From Butyrivibrio sp. VCB2006 (GTDB taxonomy: Bacteria; Bacillota; Clostridia; Lachnospirales; Lachnospiraceae), in contig NZ_ATVX01000001.1 of NCBI RefSeq assembly GCF_000420945.1, positions 293,807 to 357,806 of the forward strand: a stretch of 64,000 nucleotides of DNA, given 5' to 3'. The position numbers and the translations under genes are program-made. Below the pieces are notes generated by a model. That model did not search any database. It was not told the DNA's origin and was given only the letters and a program-made list of their open reading frames with translations. Below are positions 19,128 to 27,206 of the stretch, piece by piece. Each line of letters begins with the position of its first letter. The first letter of the stretch is position 1.

Positions 19128-20042
19128 ATGAATGAAAATAATGTAAAAAATGAGAAGAGAAAAAGGAAGATAGAAGAGGGGATTGCTATCTTTGTTTTTC
19201 TTTTGCCGGGACTACTGCTGTTTGTAAGTATTCTGATAGCGCCCATTGCAGTGTCAGTTTACAGGAGTATGTACGACTGGAACGGTTTTTCTGAAGGTAC
19301 TTTTATTGGTTTTGATAATTATGTAGAGTTGTTTACCAATGGCTCTATCAAGTTCATAAATTCACTTAAAAACTCACTTATATTGGCGTTCTTTTCTGTG
19401 TTTGTCCAGCTCCCTTTGGCACTTGCTTTAGCTCTTTTGCTGGGAAGACATGAGACAAGAAAAGAAAGAACATTCCTTTCAATTTTCTTTATGCCGGTAC
19501 TGATTTCTACAGTAGTTATTGGTCAGCTGTGGCTTAAAATCTATAATCCGGATTATGGTGTTTTGAACAGATTCCTTGAAGCTGTGGGACTTGAAAGCTG
19601 GAAACATGTTTGGGTAGGTGATGTTAAGACCGCCCTTGGAAGTATCATCGTTCCGACAGTATGGCAATATGTCGGCTACCATATGCTTCTTATGTTTGCA
19701 GGAGTTAAGGGCGTTGACTTAGATCTTCGAGAAGCAGCAATGCTTGATGGTGCAACTAAGTGGCAGGTTGACAGATATGTTGTAATTCCAATTATCAAGC
19801 CAATCATTAGAGTTAGTGTTATTTTTGCGGTTACAGGTTCACTTAAGACTTATGACCTTGTACGTATCCTCACTGAGGGTGGTCCTTTCCAGTCTACGGA
19901 AGTCCCCAGTACGCTTCTTGAGAATATGTTGTTCCTTAGAAACCGCTACGGAATGGGAAGTACCATTTCGGTAATGCTTATTATTCTATGCTTTGCTTTT
20001 GCTCTTTTGATAAGTGCAGCATTTAAAGAAAAGGATGATTAA
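19128..20042 (+). CDS. Sugar ABC transporter permease, MalF/UgpA type
   Basis: First membrane subunit of the CUT1 importer. Six hydrophobic segments are present, the first at about residues 20-45 (AIFVFLLPGLLLFVSILIAPI). The cytoplasmic EAA loop that contacts the ATPase reads DLREAAMLDGATKWQVDRYVVIP at about 200-225. The start at 19128 has an AGG-containing site; a longer GTG frame from 19083 runs through the terminator hairpin and is unlikely. No ATPase gene is nearby; a shared MsmK-like ATPase is usual for such systems. Confidence 0.9.
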   Translation: MNENNVKNEKRKRKIEEGIAIFVFLLPGLLLFVSILIAPIAVSVYRSMYDWNGFSEGTFIGFDNYVELFTNGSIKFINSLKNSLILAFFSVFVQLPLALALALLLGRHETRKERTFLSIFFMPVLISTVVIGQLWLKIYNPDYGVLNRFLEAVGLESWKHVWVGDVKTALGSIIVPTVWQYVGYHMLLMFAGVKGVDLDLREAAMLDGATKWQVDRYVVIPIIKPIIRVSVIFAVTGSLKTYDLVRILTEGGPFQSTEVPSTLLENMLFLRNRYGMGSTISVMLIILCFAFALLISAAFKEKDD

Positions 20043-20045
20043 AAG

Positions 20046-20894
20046 ATGGAAAGCTACACATTAAAAGAAGAAAATCCTGTCATCAAGGTTCTTATAGATA
20101 TCTTTCTGGTGATTTGGGCTATTATAAATCTGTTTCCAATATATTTCATGTTTACTTTTTCACTTAAGTCCAACGAAGAAATATTTGGAGCAAACATTAT
20201 TGGTCTTCCCAAAGAATGGCTGTGGTCAAACTTTACCACGGCGCTTCATACGGGAAATATGGCACTATATTTCTTTAACAGTTTGCTGGTAACCACTCTG
20301 GCTATTGCAATTTCAATCATGGCAGCCATGATGGCCTGTTATGCCATAACCAGAATCAAATGGAGATTCAGCAAGCTTACAAATGCATTCTTTATGCTGG
20401 GACTTACGATTCCTATCCAGGCATCAATTGTTCCTGTGTATGTTGTAATGAGTAAAGCTCACTGGCTTAACAAGTACTCAACACTTATTGTTCCGTACTC
20501 AGCTTTTGCGCTTTCCATGGCAATTCTGATATGTACAGGCTTTATGTCAGAGATTCCCTATGCCCTTGATGAAGCGGCAAGAATCGATGGCTGCGGCCTT
20601 TTCAGAACATTTTTTACCATCATATTACCGCTGATGAAGCCGGCTGTATCTACGGTTGGAATATATTCATACCTCCAGTGCTGGAATGAATTTATGTTTG
20701 CAAATGTATTCATATCTGATTCGGCCCACAGAACCCTCCCGGTTGGTATTAAGGCTCTGTCAGGCCAGCATACCACGGATTGGGGCCCAATCGGAGCAGC
20801 ACTTGTGATTGCAACTTTCCCAACTCTCATAGTTTATTTGTTCCTAAGCCGCAAGATACAGGCCAGTTTCATTGCCGGTGCCGTAAAAGGATAA
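20046..20894 (+). CDS. Carbohydrate ABC transporter permease, MalG/UgpE type
   Basis: Second membrane subunit of the importer, starting 3 nt after the first. Six membrane segments; the EAA loop ALDEAARIDGCGLFRTFFTIILPLMKPA at about 178-205 is conserved. It ends AGAVKG, typical of the family. A terminator-like hairpin separates it from the following sensor kinase gene. Confidence 0.9.
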   Translation: MESYTLKEENPVIKVLIDIFLVIWAIINLFPIYFMFTFSLKSNEEIFGANIIGLPKEWLWSNFTTALHTGNMALYFFNSLLVTTLAIAISIMAAMMACYAITRIKWRFSKLTNAFFMLGLTIPIQASIVPVYVVMSKAHWLNKYSTLIVPYSAFALSMAILICTGFMSEIPYALDEAARIDGCGLFRTFFTIILPLMKPAVSTVGIYSYLQCWNEFMFANVFISDSAHRTLPVGIKALSGQHTTDWGPIGAALVIATFPTLIVYLFLSRKIQASFIAGAVKG

Positions 20895-20903
20895 TGTGTT
20901 TAC

Positions 20904-20962
20904 AGATGCCACTTTTTGTGCTGTTTTACTATGCGAAACGGCCAAAAAGTGGTATCTTTTTT
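20904..20962 (+). terminator. Hairpin between transporter and sensor kinase genes
   Basis: AGATGCCACTTTTTG (20904-20918) pairs with CAAAAAGTGGTATCT (20943-20957), with further pairing inside (GCTGTTTT / AAACGGC), followed by TTTTTT. It likely reduces expression of the two-component genes relative to the transporter. Confidence 0.82.
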
Positions 20963-20985
20963 CTGTAGAGGTATGGGAGAGCTTT

Positions 20986-22758
20986 ATGGGGAAAAAGTTT
21001 TCAAGTGGGGATTTCTTTAACAGTAGGACCGGAAGGAAGGTTTCACTTTCTGCGAGTTTGCAGAAGGGGATTCTGGGTCTTATTTTTGTTGTCACAATTT
21101 CTTTTATCATTTCCACATACTTCATTGCAGACAGAGAACAGAAGAATTATATAAAAAGAGAATCCGAAAGCGTATTAAAGACGCTGTCCAGTAATATCAA
21201 TTCAGATATCAGGAAATACAAAGAATTATCAAGAATCATAATGACGGAAGATCACCTGGTTAAGTTCCTTAGGGCTGATGCTGACAGTGTTGATATAGGA
21301 ATGATCAACGATGCCAGATACGGTGTTATGGATGTTTTGAATGTTACAGAAGGTGTGGACTGTGTCATGATCTTTAGAGAAGATCTGATCATGGTTGCCA
21401 CCAACAGGTTCACATATAATTATGATTACGAATTAATGAATAGCGAGGAGTGGAAAAGAGATATCCTCGATGGAAAGGGCAGTGTTGTTGTCTCTTTAAA
21501 CAGTAACAATGTGGCCTCCAAGGCCGATGGAAGAAATGTGGTGACCATAGGACGTGCCATTTATGATATTGATTCCCAGGACAGGAAGGGAATCATGTTG
21601 ATGAATATTTCTACCAGCGTTTTTGATATTATGCTTAATAAGCTTGGGTACAGAGATATTTGTATCATGGGAGATGACGGTACTTTCCTTTCCGGCAACA
21701 GCTCCTATGCGCAGTTTTTTGACAAGGATTTTTTTACCGGTAAAACCAGTAACAGGGATGTTAAGCTTGATGGAAAGAGAATGCTTCTTTCTGGGATGAA
21801 GGTAAGTGGATATCCATTTGTAATCCTGAGAGTTGCACCCTATAGTGCAGAGGGAATTCCCTTTAGCATTATTTATATTCTTTTGGCACTTCTACTTATA
21901 TTCATGATAATGGTATTCTTTGTGGGTAATTTTATCAGGAAGAATATTACTGATCCGGTTCTTTTGCTTTCTGAGTCCATGGACAAGAATAAGAGCACCG
22001 GTGAACTTAAAAAGGTAGATGCGGATATGCCCTCTACTGAGCTTGAAATGCTTAAAGGGGATTATAATAGTCTCATAGATCACGTGAATGAGCTTATTGA
22101 TACTCTGATAGAAAAAGAGAAAACGCTTCAGCGAGCGGAAATGAGGGTTTTACAGGAGCAGATCAAGCCGCATTTTCTTTATAATTCTATTGAGACAATC
22201 GGTTTTATGGCATTGGATGCAGGAGCTGACAAGGTTCATGACGCCCTCGAAACGCTGGGAAGCTTTTACAGGAACTTCCTTAGTAAGGGAGACAGGGAGA
22301 TTCCGCTGTCCAGAGAAGTATGGATTGTAAAAGACTATTTGCAGCTTCAGAAACTGCGATACGGTGATATTCTGGACGATGAATACGATATTGCCGAGGA
22401 TACGCTTCAGATTGTGGTACCTAAACTGATATTGCAGCCTTTGGTGGAAAACAGTATATATCATGGTATCAGGCAAAAGGGAGAGAGAGGCGTAATTAAG
22501 ATCAGCAGTAGGATTCAAGGGGATGAGCTTCATCTTTCCGTGTGGGATACGGGAGTTGGAATGAGTCCCGAGGAGATAGAAGATATTCTTTCAACAGAGA
22601 ATAATGAGAACAGATCGGAAGCAGACAGCTTCGGTCTTTGGGGAACAATACAGAGAATCAGGATTTTCGAAGGCAGAGACGATATAGTCAGGATTGAGAG
22701 TGAGATAGGGGAATACACTCAGATCGAGTTTATTATTAAGGCAAAAAGAGAACTATAA
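20986..22758 (+). CDS. YesM-family sensor histidine kinase
   Basis: Membrane sensor of a sugar-responsive two-component system. The first membrane helix lies at about 24-45, an extracellular sensing region spans about 46-290, and a second helix (IIYILLALLLIFMIMVFFVG) is followed by HAMP. The His-kinase core has the phosphoacceptor in LQEQIKPHFLYNSIETI and an HATPase domain with VENSIYHGI and DTGVGM. The start at 20986 follows GGGAGAG at 6 nt; the track-length frame from 20896 runs through the hairpin. It is adjacent to an AraC-type response regulator and downstream of the sugar importer it probably controls. Confidence 0.92.
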   Translation: MGKKFSSGDFFNSRTGRKVSLSASLQKGILGLIFVVTISFIISTYFIADREQKNYIKRESESVLKTLSSNINSDIRKYKELSRIIMTEDHLVKFLRADADSVDIGMINDARYGVMDVLNVTEGVDCVMIFREDLIMVATNRFTYNYDYELMNSEEWKRDILDGKGSVVVSLNSNNVASKADGRNVVTIGRAIYDIDSQDRKGIMLMNISTSVFDIMLNKLGYRDICIMGDDGTFLSGNSSYAQFFDKDFFTGKTSNRDVKLDGKRMLLSGMKVSGYPFVILRVAPYSAEGIPFSIIYILLALLLIFMIMVFFVGNFIRKNITDPVLLLSESMDKNKSTGELKKVDADMPSTELEMLKGDYNSLIDHVNELIDTLIEKEKTLQRAEMRVLQEQIKPHFLYNSIETIGFMALDAGADKVHDALETLGSFYRNFLSKGDREIPLSREVWIVKDYLQLQKLRYGDILDDEYDIAEDTLQIVVPKLILQPLVENSIYHGIRQKGERGVIKISSRIQGDELHLSVWDTGVGMSPEEIEDILSTENNENRSEADSFGLWGTIQRIRIFEGRDDIVRIESEIGEYTQIEFIIKAKREL

Positions 22759-22789
22759 CGTTATATAGCTAAAAGCGGGGATTAGGTAT

Positions 22790-23563
22790 ATGGATAGAAA
22801 GTACAGGGTTATGATAATTGATGATGAGCAGTCAGCAAGAAAGCTTATGAGGGCATCAATTGATTGGGCGAGTCTTAATATGGAGGTTGTGGGGGAAGCA
22901 GCCAGTGGAATAGAGGCAATAAATACAATTGATGAATATAAGCCGGATATTGCTTTTGTTGATATTTCCATGCCCTTTATGGATGGAATCGAGTTTACGC
23001 AGGTTGCCACAGGAAGATATCCAAACCTGATTATAATAATAATGACTGCCATTGATAAGTTTGAGTATGCCAGAAAGTGTGTAAGCCTTCCAGTGTTTGA
23101 GTATATGCTCAAACCTATGGTCAGAGCTGAGATAACAGAGGTCCTGGAAAGAGTTAAAGGAAAGCTTGATAATTCTCCGGATTTTTGGGAAGATAGTAAA
23201 ATGGTTATGGAGGGGTCATCTGTTTCCAAGGCTGACGCTGCTGAGACCATTAAGAGATATGTGGAAGAAAACTATGCTGATTCCAAGCTGAACCTTGCAT
23301 TTATAGCCCAGCATTTTGGTTTTAGCGCAAGTTACCTTTCAAGAAAATTCAAGCAGGATACAGGCAAGAATTTTATCGAGTATCTAACAGGAGTCAGAAT
23401 GACCAAAGCCATGGATATAGCAAGGAAGGGCCACAAAATGTACCAGGCTGCGGCAGAGGTTGGAATTCCTGACCCTAACTATTTTGGAAGATGCTTTAAA
23501 AAATATGCCGGCATGAGCTATTCCGATTATGTGAATGCGGAAAGCTATGGAACCGGTGCCTGA
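22790..23563 (+). CDS. Response regulator with AraC-type DNA-binding domain
   Basis: Cytoplasmic partner of the YesM kinase. The receiver domain covers residues 1-125: acidic pair IIDDEQ, phosphoacceptor D58 in FVDISMP and the Lys in YMLKPM. Two AraC helix-turn-helix motifs fill the C-terminus (about 150-250), including FIAQHFGFSASYLSRKFKQDTG and EVGIPDPNYFGRCFKKYAGMSYSDY. At 257 aa it is compact: the linker region of larger YesN proteins is missing. It probably activates the upstream sugar ABC operon. Confidence 0.92.
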   Translation: MDRKYRVMIIDDEQSARKLMRASIDWASLNMEVVGEAASGIEAINTIDEYKPDIAFVDISMPFMDGIEFTQVATGRYPNLIIIIMTAIDKFEYARKCVSLPVFEYMLKPMVRAEITEVLERVKGKLDNSPDFWEDSKMVMEGSSVSKADAAETIKRYVEENYADSKLNLAFIAQHFGFSASYLSRKFKQDTGKNFIEYLTGVRMTKAMDIARKGHKMYQAAAEVGIPDPNYFGRCFKKYAGMSYSDYVNAESYGTGA

Positions 23564-23607
23564 GGGCGATGTAAATTGCACTTTGAGGTGCTGACAAAGA
23601 GGTTTAA

Positions 23608-24276
23608 ATGAACGTTTTTGATATTATAGGGCCTGTAATGATTGGGCCTTCAAGTTCTCATACAGCCGGGGCTGTGAGGCTTGGAAGAGTAGTTAATAAG
23701 CTGATAGATGATAGAAAGCTTACAAAGGTTGAGATTGTTTTATCAGGCTCTTTTGCCCAAACCTACAAGGGACATGGAACTGATAAAGCTCTCCTTGCGG
23801 GAATAATGGGATATAAGAGCTATTCTCCGGAAATAAGAGATGCTCTTGCTATAGCTGATGAAAAGGGCATTGAGTATTCCTTTACCAAAGAGAATATCAA
23901 GGATGCGCATCCCAATACAGCAGTGATAAAATTCTACCTTGAGGATGGCACTGTAGGAACTATGCAGGGTGCCAGCATTGGCGGCGGTAATATTCTGGTC
24001 AATCAGATTAATGGCATGAATGTGGAGTTCAACGGTGATAACAACACAATTCTTGTTATGCACGAAGACAAGCCCGGTGTTATCGCGAATGTTACCCATA
24101 TGATGCATTTTGAACATGAGGATCTTAATATTTCCAATTTCCACTTGTCCAGACAGGAAAAGGGCGGAGACGCTATCATGACGATTGAGATTGATAACCA
24201 GCCGCCGGAGGAACTGGTGGATGAAATAAGGAAAATAGAACATGTCAAAAATGCCATATTGATAAGACGTGTGTGA
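23608..24276 (+). CDS. sdaAB: L-serine dehydratase, beta subunit
   Basis: Beta chain of the iron-sulfur L-serine ammonia-lyase (serine to pyruvate + ammonia). It begins NVFDIIGPVMIGPSSSHTAGAVRLGR, the diagnostic family start, and ends in an ACT domain from about residue 148 (VMHEDKPGVIANVTHMMH). AGAGG precedes the ATG. The alpha chain gene follows 7 nt later. Confidence 0.95.
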   Translation: MNVFDIIGPVMIGPSSSHTAGAVRLGRVVNKLIDDRKLTKVEIVLSGSFAQTYKGHGTDKALLAGIMGYKSYSPEIRDALAIADEKGIEYSFTKENIKDAHPNTAVIKFYLEDGTVGTMQGASIGGGNILVNQINGMNVEFNGDNNTILVMHEDKPGVIANVTHMMHFEHEDLNISNFHLSRQEKGGDAIMTIEIDNQPPEELVDEIRKIEHVKNAILIRRV

Positions 24277-24283
24277 GGTAGTA

Positions 24284-25162
24284 ATGCTGAAATATGAATC
24301 AATAAATGAACTGGTCAAAGAAGCTGAAAATAGAAATGTCAGGATAAGTCAGCTCGTTTTGGAGGACCAGGCAAAGAGCATGGAGAAATCCCAGCAGGAT
24401 ATATATGAGAAGATGGCAAAGAGCTTTCAGATTATGAGAGAGTCCGTTAAGGATGGCCAGGCTAAAGACCAGAAGTCTACGTCAGGCCTGACCGGCGGAG
24501 AAGGCTATCTTATGAATGAATATGCTACAACCGGCGAAGGAGGCCTTAGCGGCAGCTTTATGACGAAAGCTATCGCCAGGGCTCTTTCTGTGGCTGGATG
24601 TAATGCAAGTATGGGTAAAATTGTGGCAGCGCCAACTGCGGGAAGTTGCGGAATATTGCCGGGATGTCTTGTGAGCCTTTTTGAGGATAAGGGTTATGAT
24701 GAAAAAGATATTGTCATGAGTATGTTTACGGCAGCAGCTTTTGGAATGGTTATTGCAAACAGAGCAAGTATTGCGGGAGCTGCAGGAGGTTGCCAGGCAG
24801 AGTGCGGAAGCGCAGCAGCGATGGCAGCGGCAGCATTGGTTGAACTGGGAGGCGGAAGCCCTAAGCAGTGTGCGGATGCCTGTGCCATTGCAATATCAAG
24901 TCAGATGGGACTTGTATGTGATCCTGTAGCAGGACTGGTTGAAATTCCCTGTATAAAAAGAAATGCCTCAGGGCTTATGATAGCTTTTTCAAGCGCAGAC
25001 ATGGTTCTTGCAGGGATAGATGCCAAGATTCCTGCCGATGAGTGTCTTGATGCCATGGCTGAAGTAGGTGATTCGATGCCCAGAACGCTTAAAGAGACAG
25101 CTAAGGGCGGTCTTGCTATGACTCCGACAGGTAAGAAGCTTAGAGATAAGGTATTTGGCTGA
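24284..25162 (+). CDS. sdaAA: L-serine dehydratase, alpha subunit, iron-sulfur dependent
   Basis: Alpha chain holding the oxygen-labile 4Fe-4S cluster. Family signatures include APTAGSCGILPGCL (about 115-130), QAECGSAAAMAAAALVELGG (about 168-187) and VCDPVAGLVEIPCIKRN (about 208-225), which carry the conserved Cys residues. The start at 24284 follows GAGGTAG at 4 nt and comes 7 nt after sdaAB; the longer frame from 24269 overlaps sdaAB and is less likely. 292 aa. Confidence 0.95.
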   Translation: MLKYESINELVKEAENRNVRISQLVLEDQAKSMEKSQQDIYEKMAKSFQIMRESVKDGQAKDQKSTSGLTGGEGYLMNEYATTGEGGLSGSFMTKAIARALSVAGCNASMGKIVAAPTAGSCGILPGCLVSLFEDKGYDEKDIVMSMFTAAAFGMVIANRASIAGAAGGCQAECGSAAAMAAAALVELGGGSPKQCADACAIAISSQMGLVCDPVAGLVEIPCIKRNASGLMIAFSSADMVLAGIDAKIPADECLDAMAEVGDSMPRTLKETAKGGLAMTPTGKKLRDKVFG

Positions 25163-25272
25163 TATAGGCGCTGATTTTATGGCTGATTCGTCAGGAATGC
25201 ATAGTTTGATATGAATATGTCATTATGATAGAATGAAGCGTTGAATATTGATAAAGGAATGACGAGATAATA

Positions 25273-25995
25273 ATGAGTAGTAATCCTAAGACCATAATAG
25301 TTATGCCTGTTGCTAATGAGGCAGATACTATGGCACAGGTCATTGATGAGATAATGGCCCTTCCCTATGACAATTTGTTTTATTATCCGGTAATCGATGA
25401 TTATTCCAAGGATGATACAGAGAAGATTATCAGAGAAAAAGCTGAAAACAATCCAAAGATAAAGATTATTTATTATAAGGAATCTAAGGGTGTTATCAGC
25501 TGTTATCTGGAAGGCTACAGACAGGCTCTCTTGGATGGAGCAGACAGGATAATCGAGATGGATGGCGGACTTAGCCATGATCCCAAGCAGATTCCAATGT
25601 ATATGGACAAGCTGGATGAGGGTTATGACTGCGTTTGGGGATCCAGATTTATAAAGGGCGGCGGAGTTAGCGACCTGCCTTTGTATAGACGTATTCTTAG
25701 CAGCGGCGGAACGATTCTTGCCAATCTTGTTCTTGGTACCAGGTTAAAGGATATGACCAGTGGCTATGAAGCATTTCAGAGACATGTACTGGAGAATATC
25801 AATTTGGATCAGATTATGTCCACAGGCCACATGTATCAGACTGAGATGAGATACTATTGCAGAAATCTTAATTGTGTTGAGGTTCCAATTCATTATGTTG
25901 GATCTTCGACAGGACTTAAAGCCAGCACTGTAATAGAAGCTTTGGAAATACTTTTTAAACTTAAGAAACACGAAAGGTACATATGGAAAAAGTAA
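25273..25995 (+). CDS. Glycosyltransferase family 2, polyprenyl-phosphate type
   Basis: Likely transfers a sugar from a nucleotide sugar to a polyprenyl phosphate or related acceptor, as in DPM1/GtrB enzymes. The GT-A start TIIVMPVANEADTMAQVIDEI is followed by YPVIDDYSKDDT. The usual metal site is represented by MDGGLSHDP at about 97-105, and WGSRFIKGGGVSDLPLYRRI is typical of the dolichol-phosphate mannosyltransferase group. It has no C-terminal membrane helices. It overlaps the next gene by 13 bp, so the three genes here form one operon. Confidence 0.87.
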   Translation: MSSNPKTIIVMPVANEADTMAQVIDEIMALPYDNLFYYPVIDDYSKDDTEKIIREKAENNPKIKIIYYKESKGVISCYLEGYRQALLDGADRIIEMDGGLSHDPKQIPMYMDKLDEGYDCVWGSRFIKGGGVSDLPLYRRILSSGGTILANLVLGTRLKDMTSGYEAFQRHVLENINLDQIMSTGHMYQTEMRYYCRNLNCVEVPIHYVGSSTGLKASTVIEALEILFKLKKHERYIWKK

Positions 25996-27203
25996 AGTAC
26001 TTGATCCTTGGAGCCGGACCTTCAGGCCTTACACTTGGAAGAAGGCTGGCTGATAAAGGTGAAAAGAATTTTCTTATTATAGAGAAAGAGAACACTGTTG
26101 GTGGTCTTTGCAGATCTGAAACAGTGGATGGTAAGCCTCTTGATATAGGTGGAGGTCATTTCCTTGATGTTAGAAGACCTGCAGTATGTGAGTTTGTTTT
26201 TCGCTTTCTTCCTGAAAATGAATGGAACAGTTTTGACAGGGATTCAAGAATCAGTATCCACGACATGGAGGTTGGTCATCCTTTTGAAGCTAATATTTGG
26301 CAGCTTCCTAAGGAGTACCAGGATAAATATCTTGAGTCGATTAAGAATGCAGGATGCAATACCGGCAAGGAAAAGCCTGTTCGTTTTACCGAGTGGATCA
26401 GATGGAAGCTTGGTGATGAGATAGCAGAAAACTATATGCTTCCCTACAATAGCAAGATGTTTTCAGATACACTGGATGAGCTTGGAACTTACTGGCTTGA
26501 AAAGCTTCCGAATGTGAGCTATGAAGATACACTCAGGTCATGCCAGGAGCATAGAATGTATGGAACACAGCCGGGACATGCCCAGTTCTTTTACCCTAAA
26601 GAATATGGATATGGTGAGGCCTTTGTAAGAATTGCGGAGAGCATGAAGGAAAATGTCCTCTGTGGTCTTGGAGTTAAGAAAATTGACCTGGATAGCAGAA
26701 CTGTAACTTGTGAGGATGGAAGAGAGATTCAAGCAGATACAATTATCACTACAATTCCTTGGGATAGCTTTGAGTTATCCGGTGTTTCCCATGAGTTTGC
26801 AGAAGCAGTTTCTGCACTTAAACATTCTGCCGTAGAAATAAGATATGTGGATGAGGATCCGAAGACTCCGGCCCATTGGGTATATGTTCCGGATTCAAAC
26901 AAGCCTTATCACAGGATTTTGTGTAGATGTAATTTCTGTCCCGATTCCAAGGGCTACTGGGTTGAGACAGTCAAAAAGAGAACAGCGGCGTACGAAAACT
27001 CTGATTGGAAGGGCAATTATGCCTACATGAATGAGTACGCTTATCCTCTTAATACTATAGATAAGCCGGAGAAAATCAGGTTTATTCTTGATGAGGCCAG
27101 ATCTAAGGGCGTGATTGGTCTTGGAAGATGGGGCGAACATGAACATTATAACTCTGATGTTGTTATGGAAAGAGCCATGAAACTTGCGGAGGAGCTTGGG
27201 TAA
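25983..27203 (+). CDS. FAD-dependent oxidoreductase, UDP-galactopyranose mutase / protoporphyrinogen oxidase-like
   Basis: Flavoprotein with an N-terminal Rossmann site (YLILGAGPSGLTLGRRLADKG, then FLIIEKENTVGGLCRSE and GGGHFLDVR). The overall layout (406 aa, NAD(P)-binding_8 motif, amine-oxidase-like body) fits the family containing UDP-galactopyranose mutases and related sugar-modifying flavoenzymes. Its place between a GT2 and a GT-C-like membrane protein suggests work on a glycan precursor. The exact reaction is not shown by the sequence. Confidence 0.78.
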   Translation: MEKVKYLILGAGPSGLTLGRRLADKGEKNFLIIEKENTVGGLCRSETVDGKPLDIGGGHFLDVRRPAVCEFVFRFLPENEWNSFDRDSRISIHDMEVGHPFEANIWQLPKEYQDKYLESIKNAGCNTGKEKPVRFTEWIRWKLGDEIAENYMLPYNSKMFSDTLDELGTYWLEKLPNVSYEDTLRSCQEHRMYGTQPGHAQFFYPKEYGYGEAFVRIAESMKENVLCGLGVKKIDLDSRTVTCEDGREIQADTIITTIPWDSFELSGVSHEFAEAVSALKHSAVEIRYVDEDPKTPAHWVYVPDSNKPYHRILCRCNFCPDSKGYWVETVKKRTAAYENSDWKGNYAYMNEYAYPLNTIDKPEKIRFILDEARSKGVIGLGRWGEHEHYNSDVVMERAMKLAEELG

Positions 27204-27206
27204 AAT

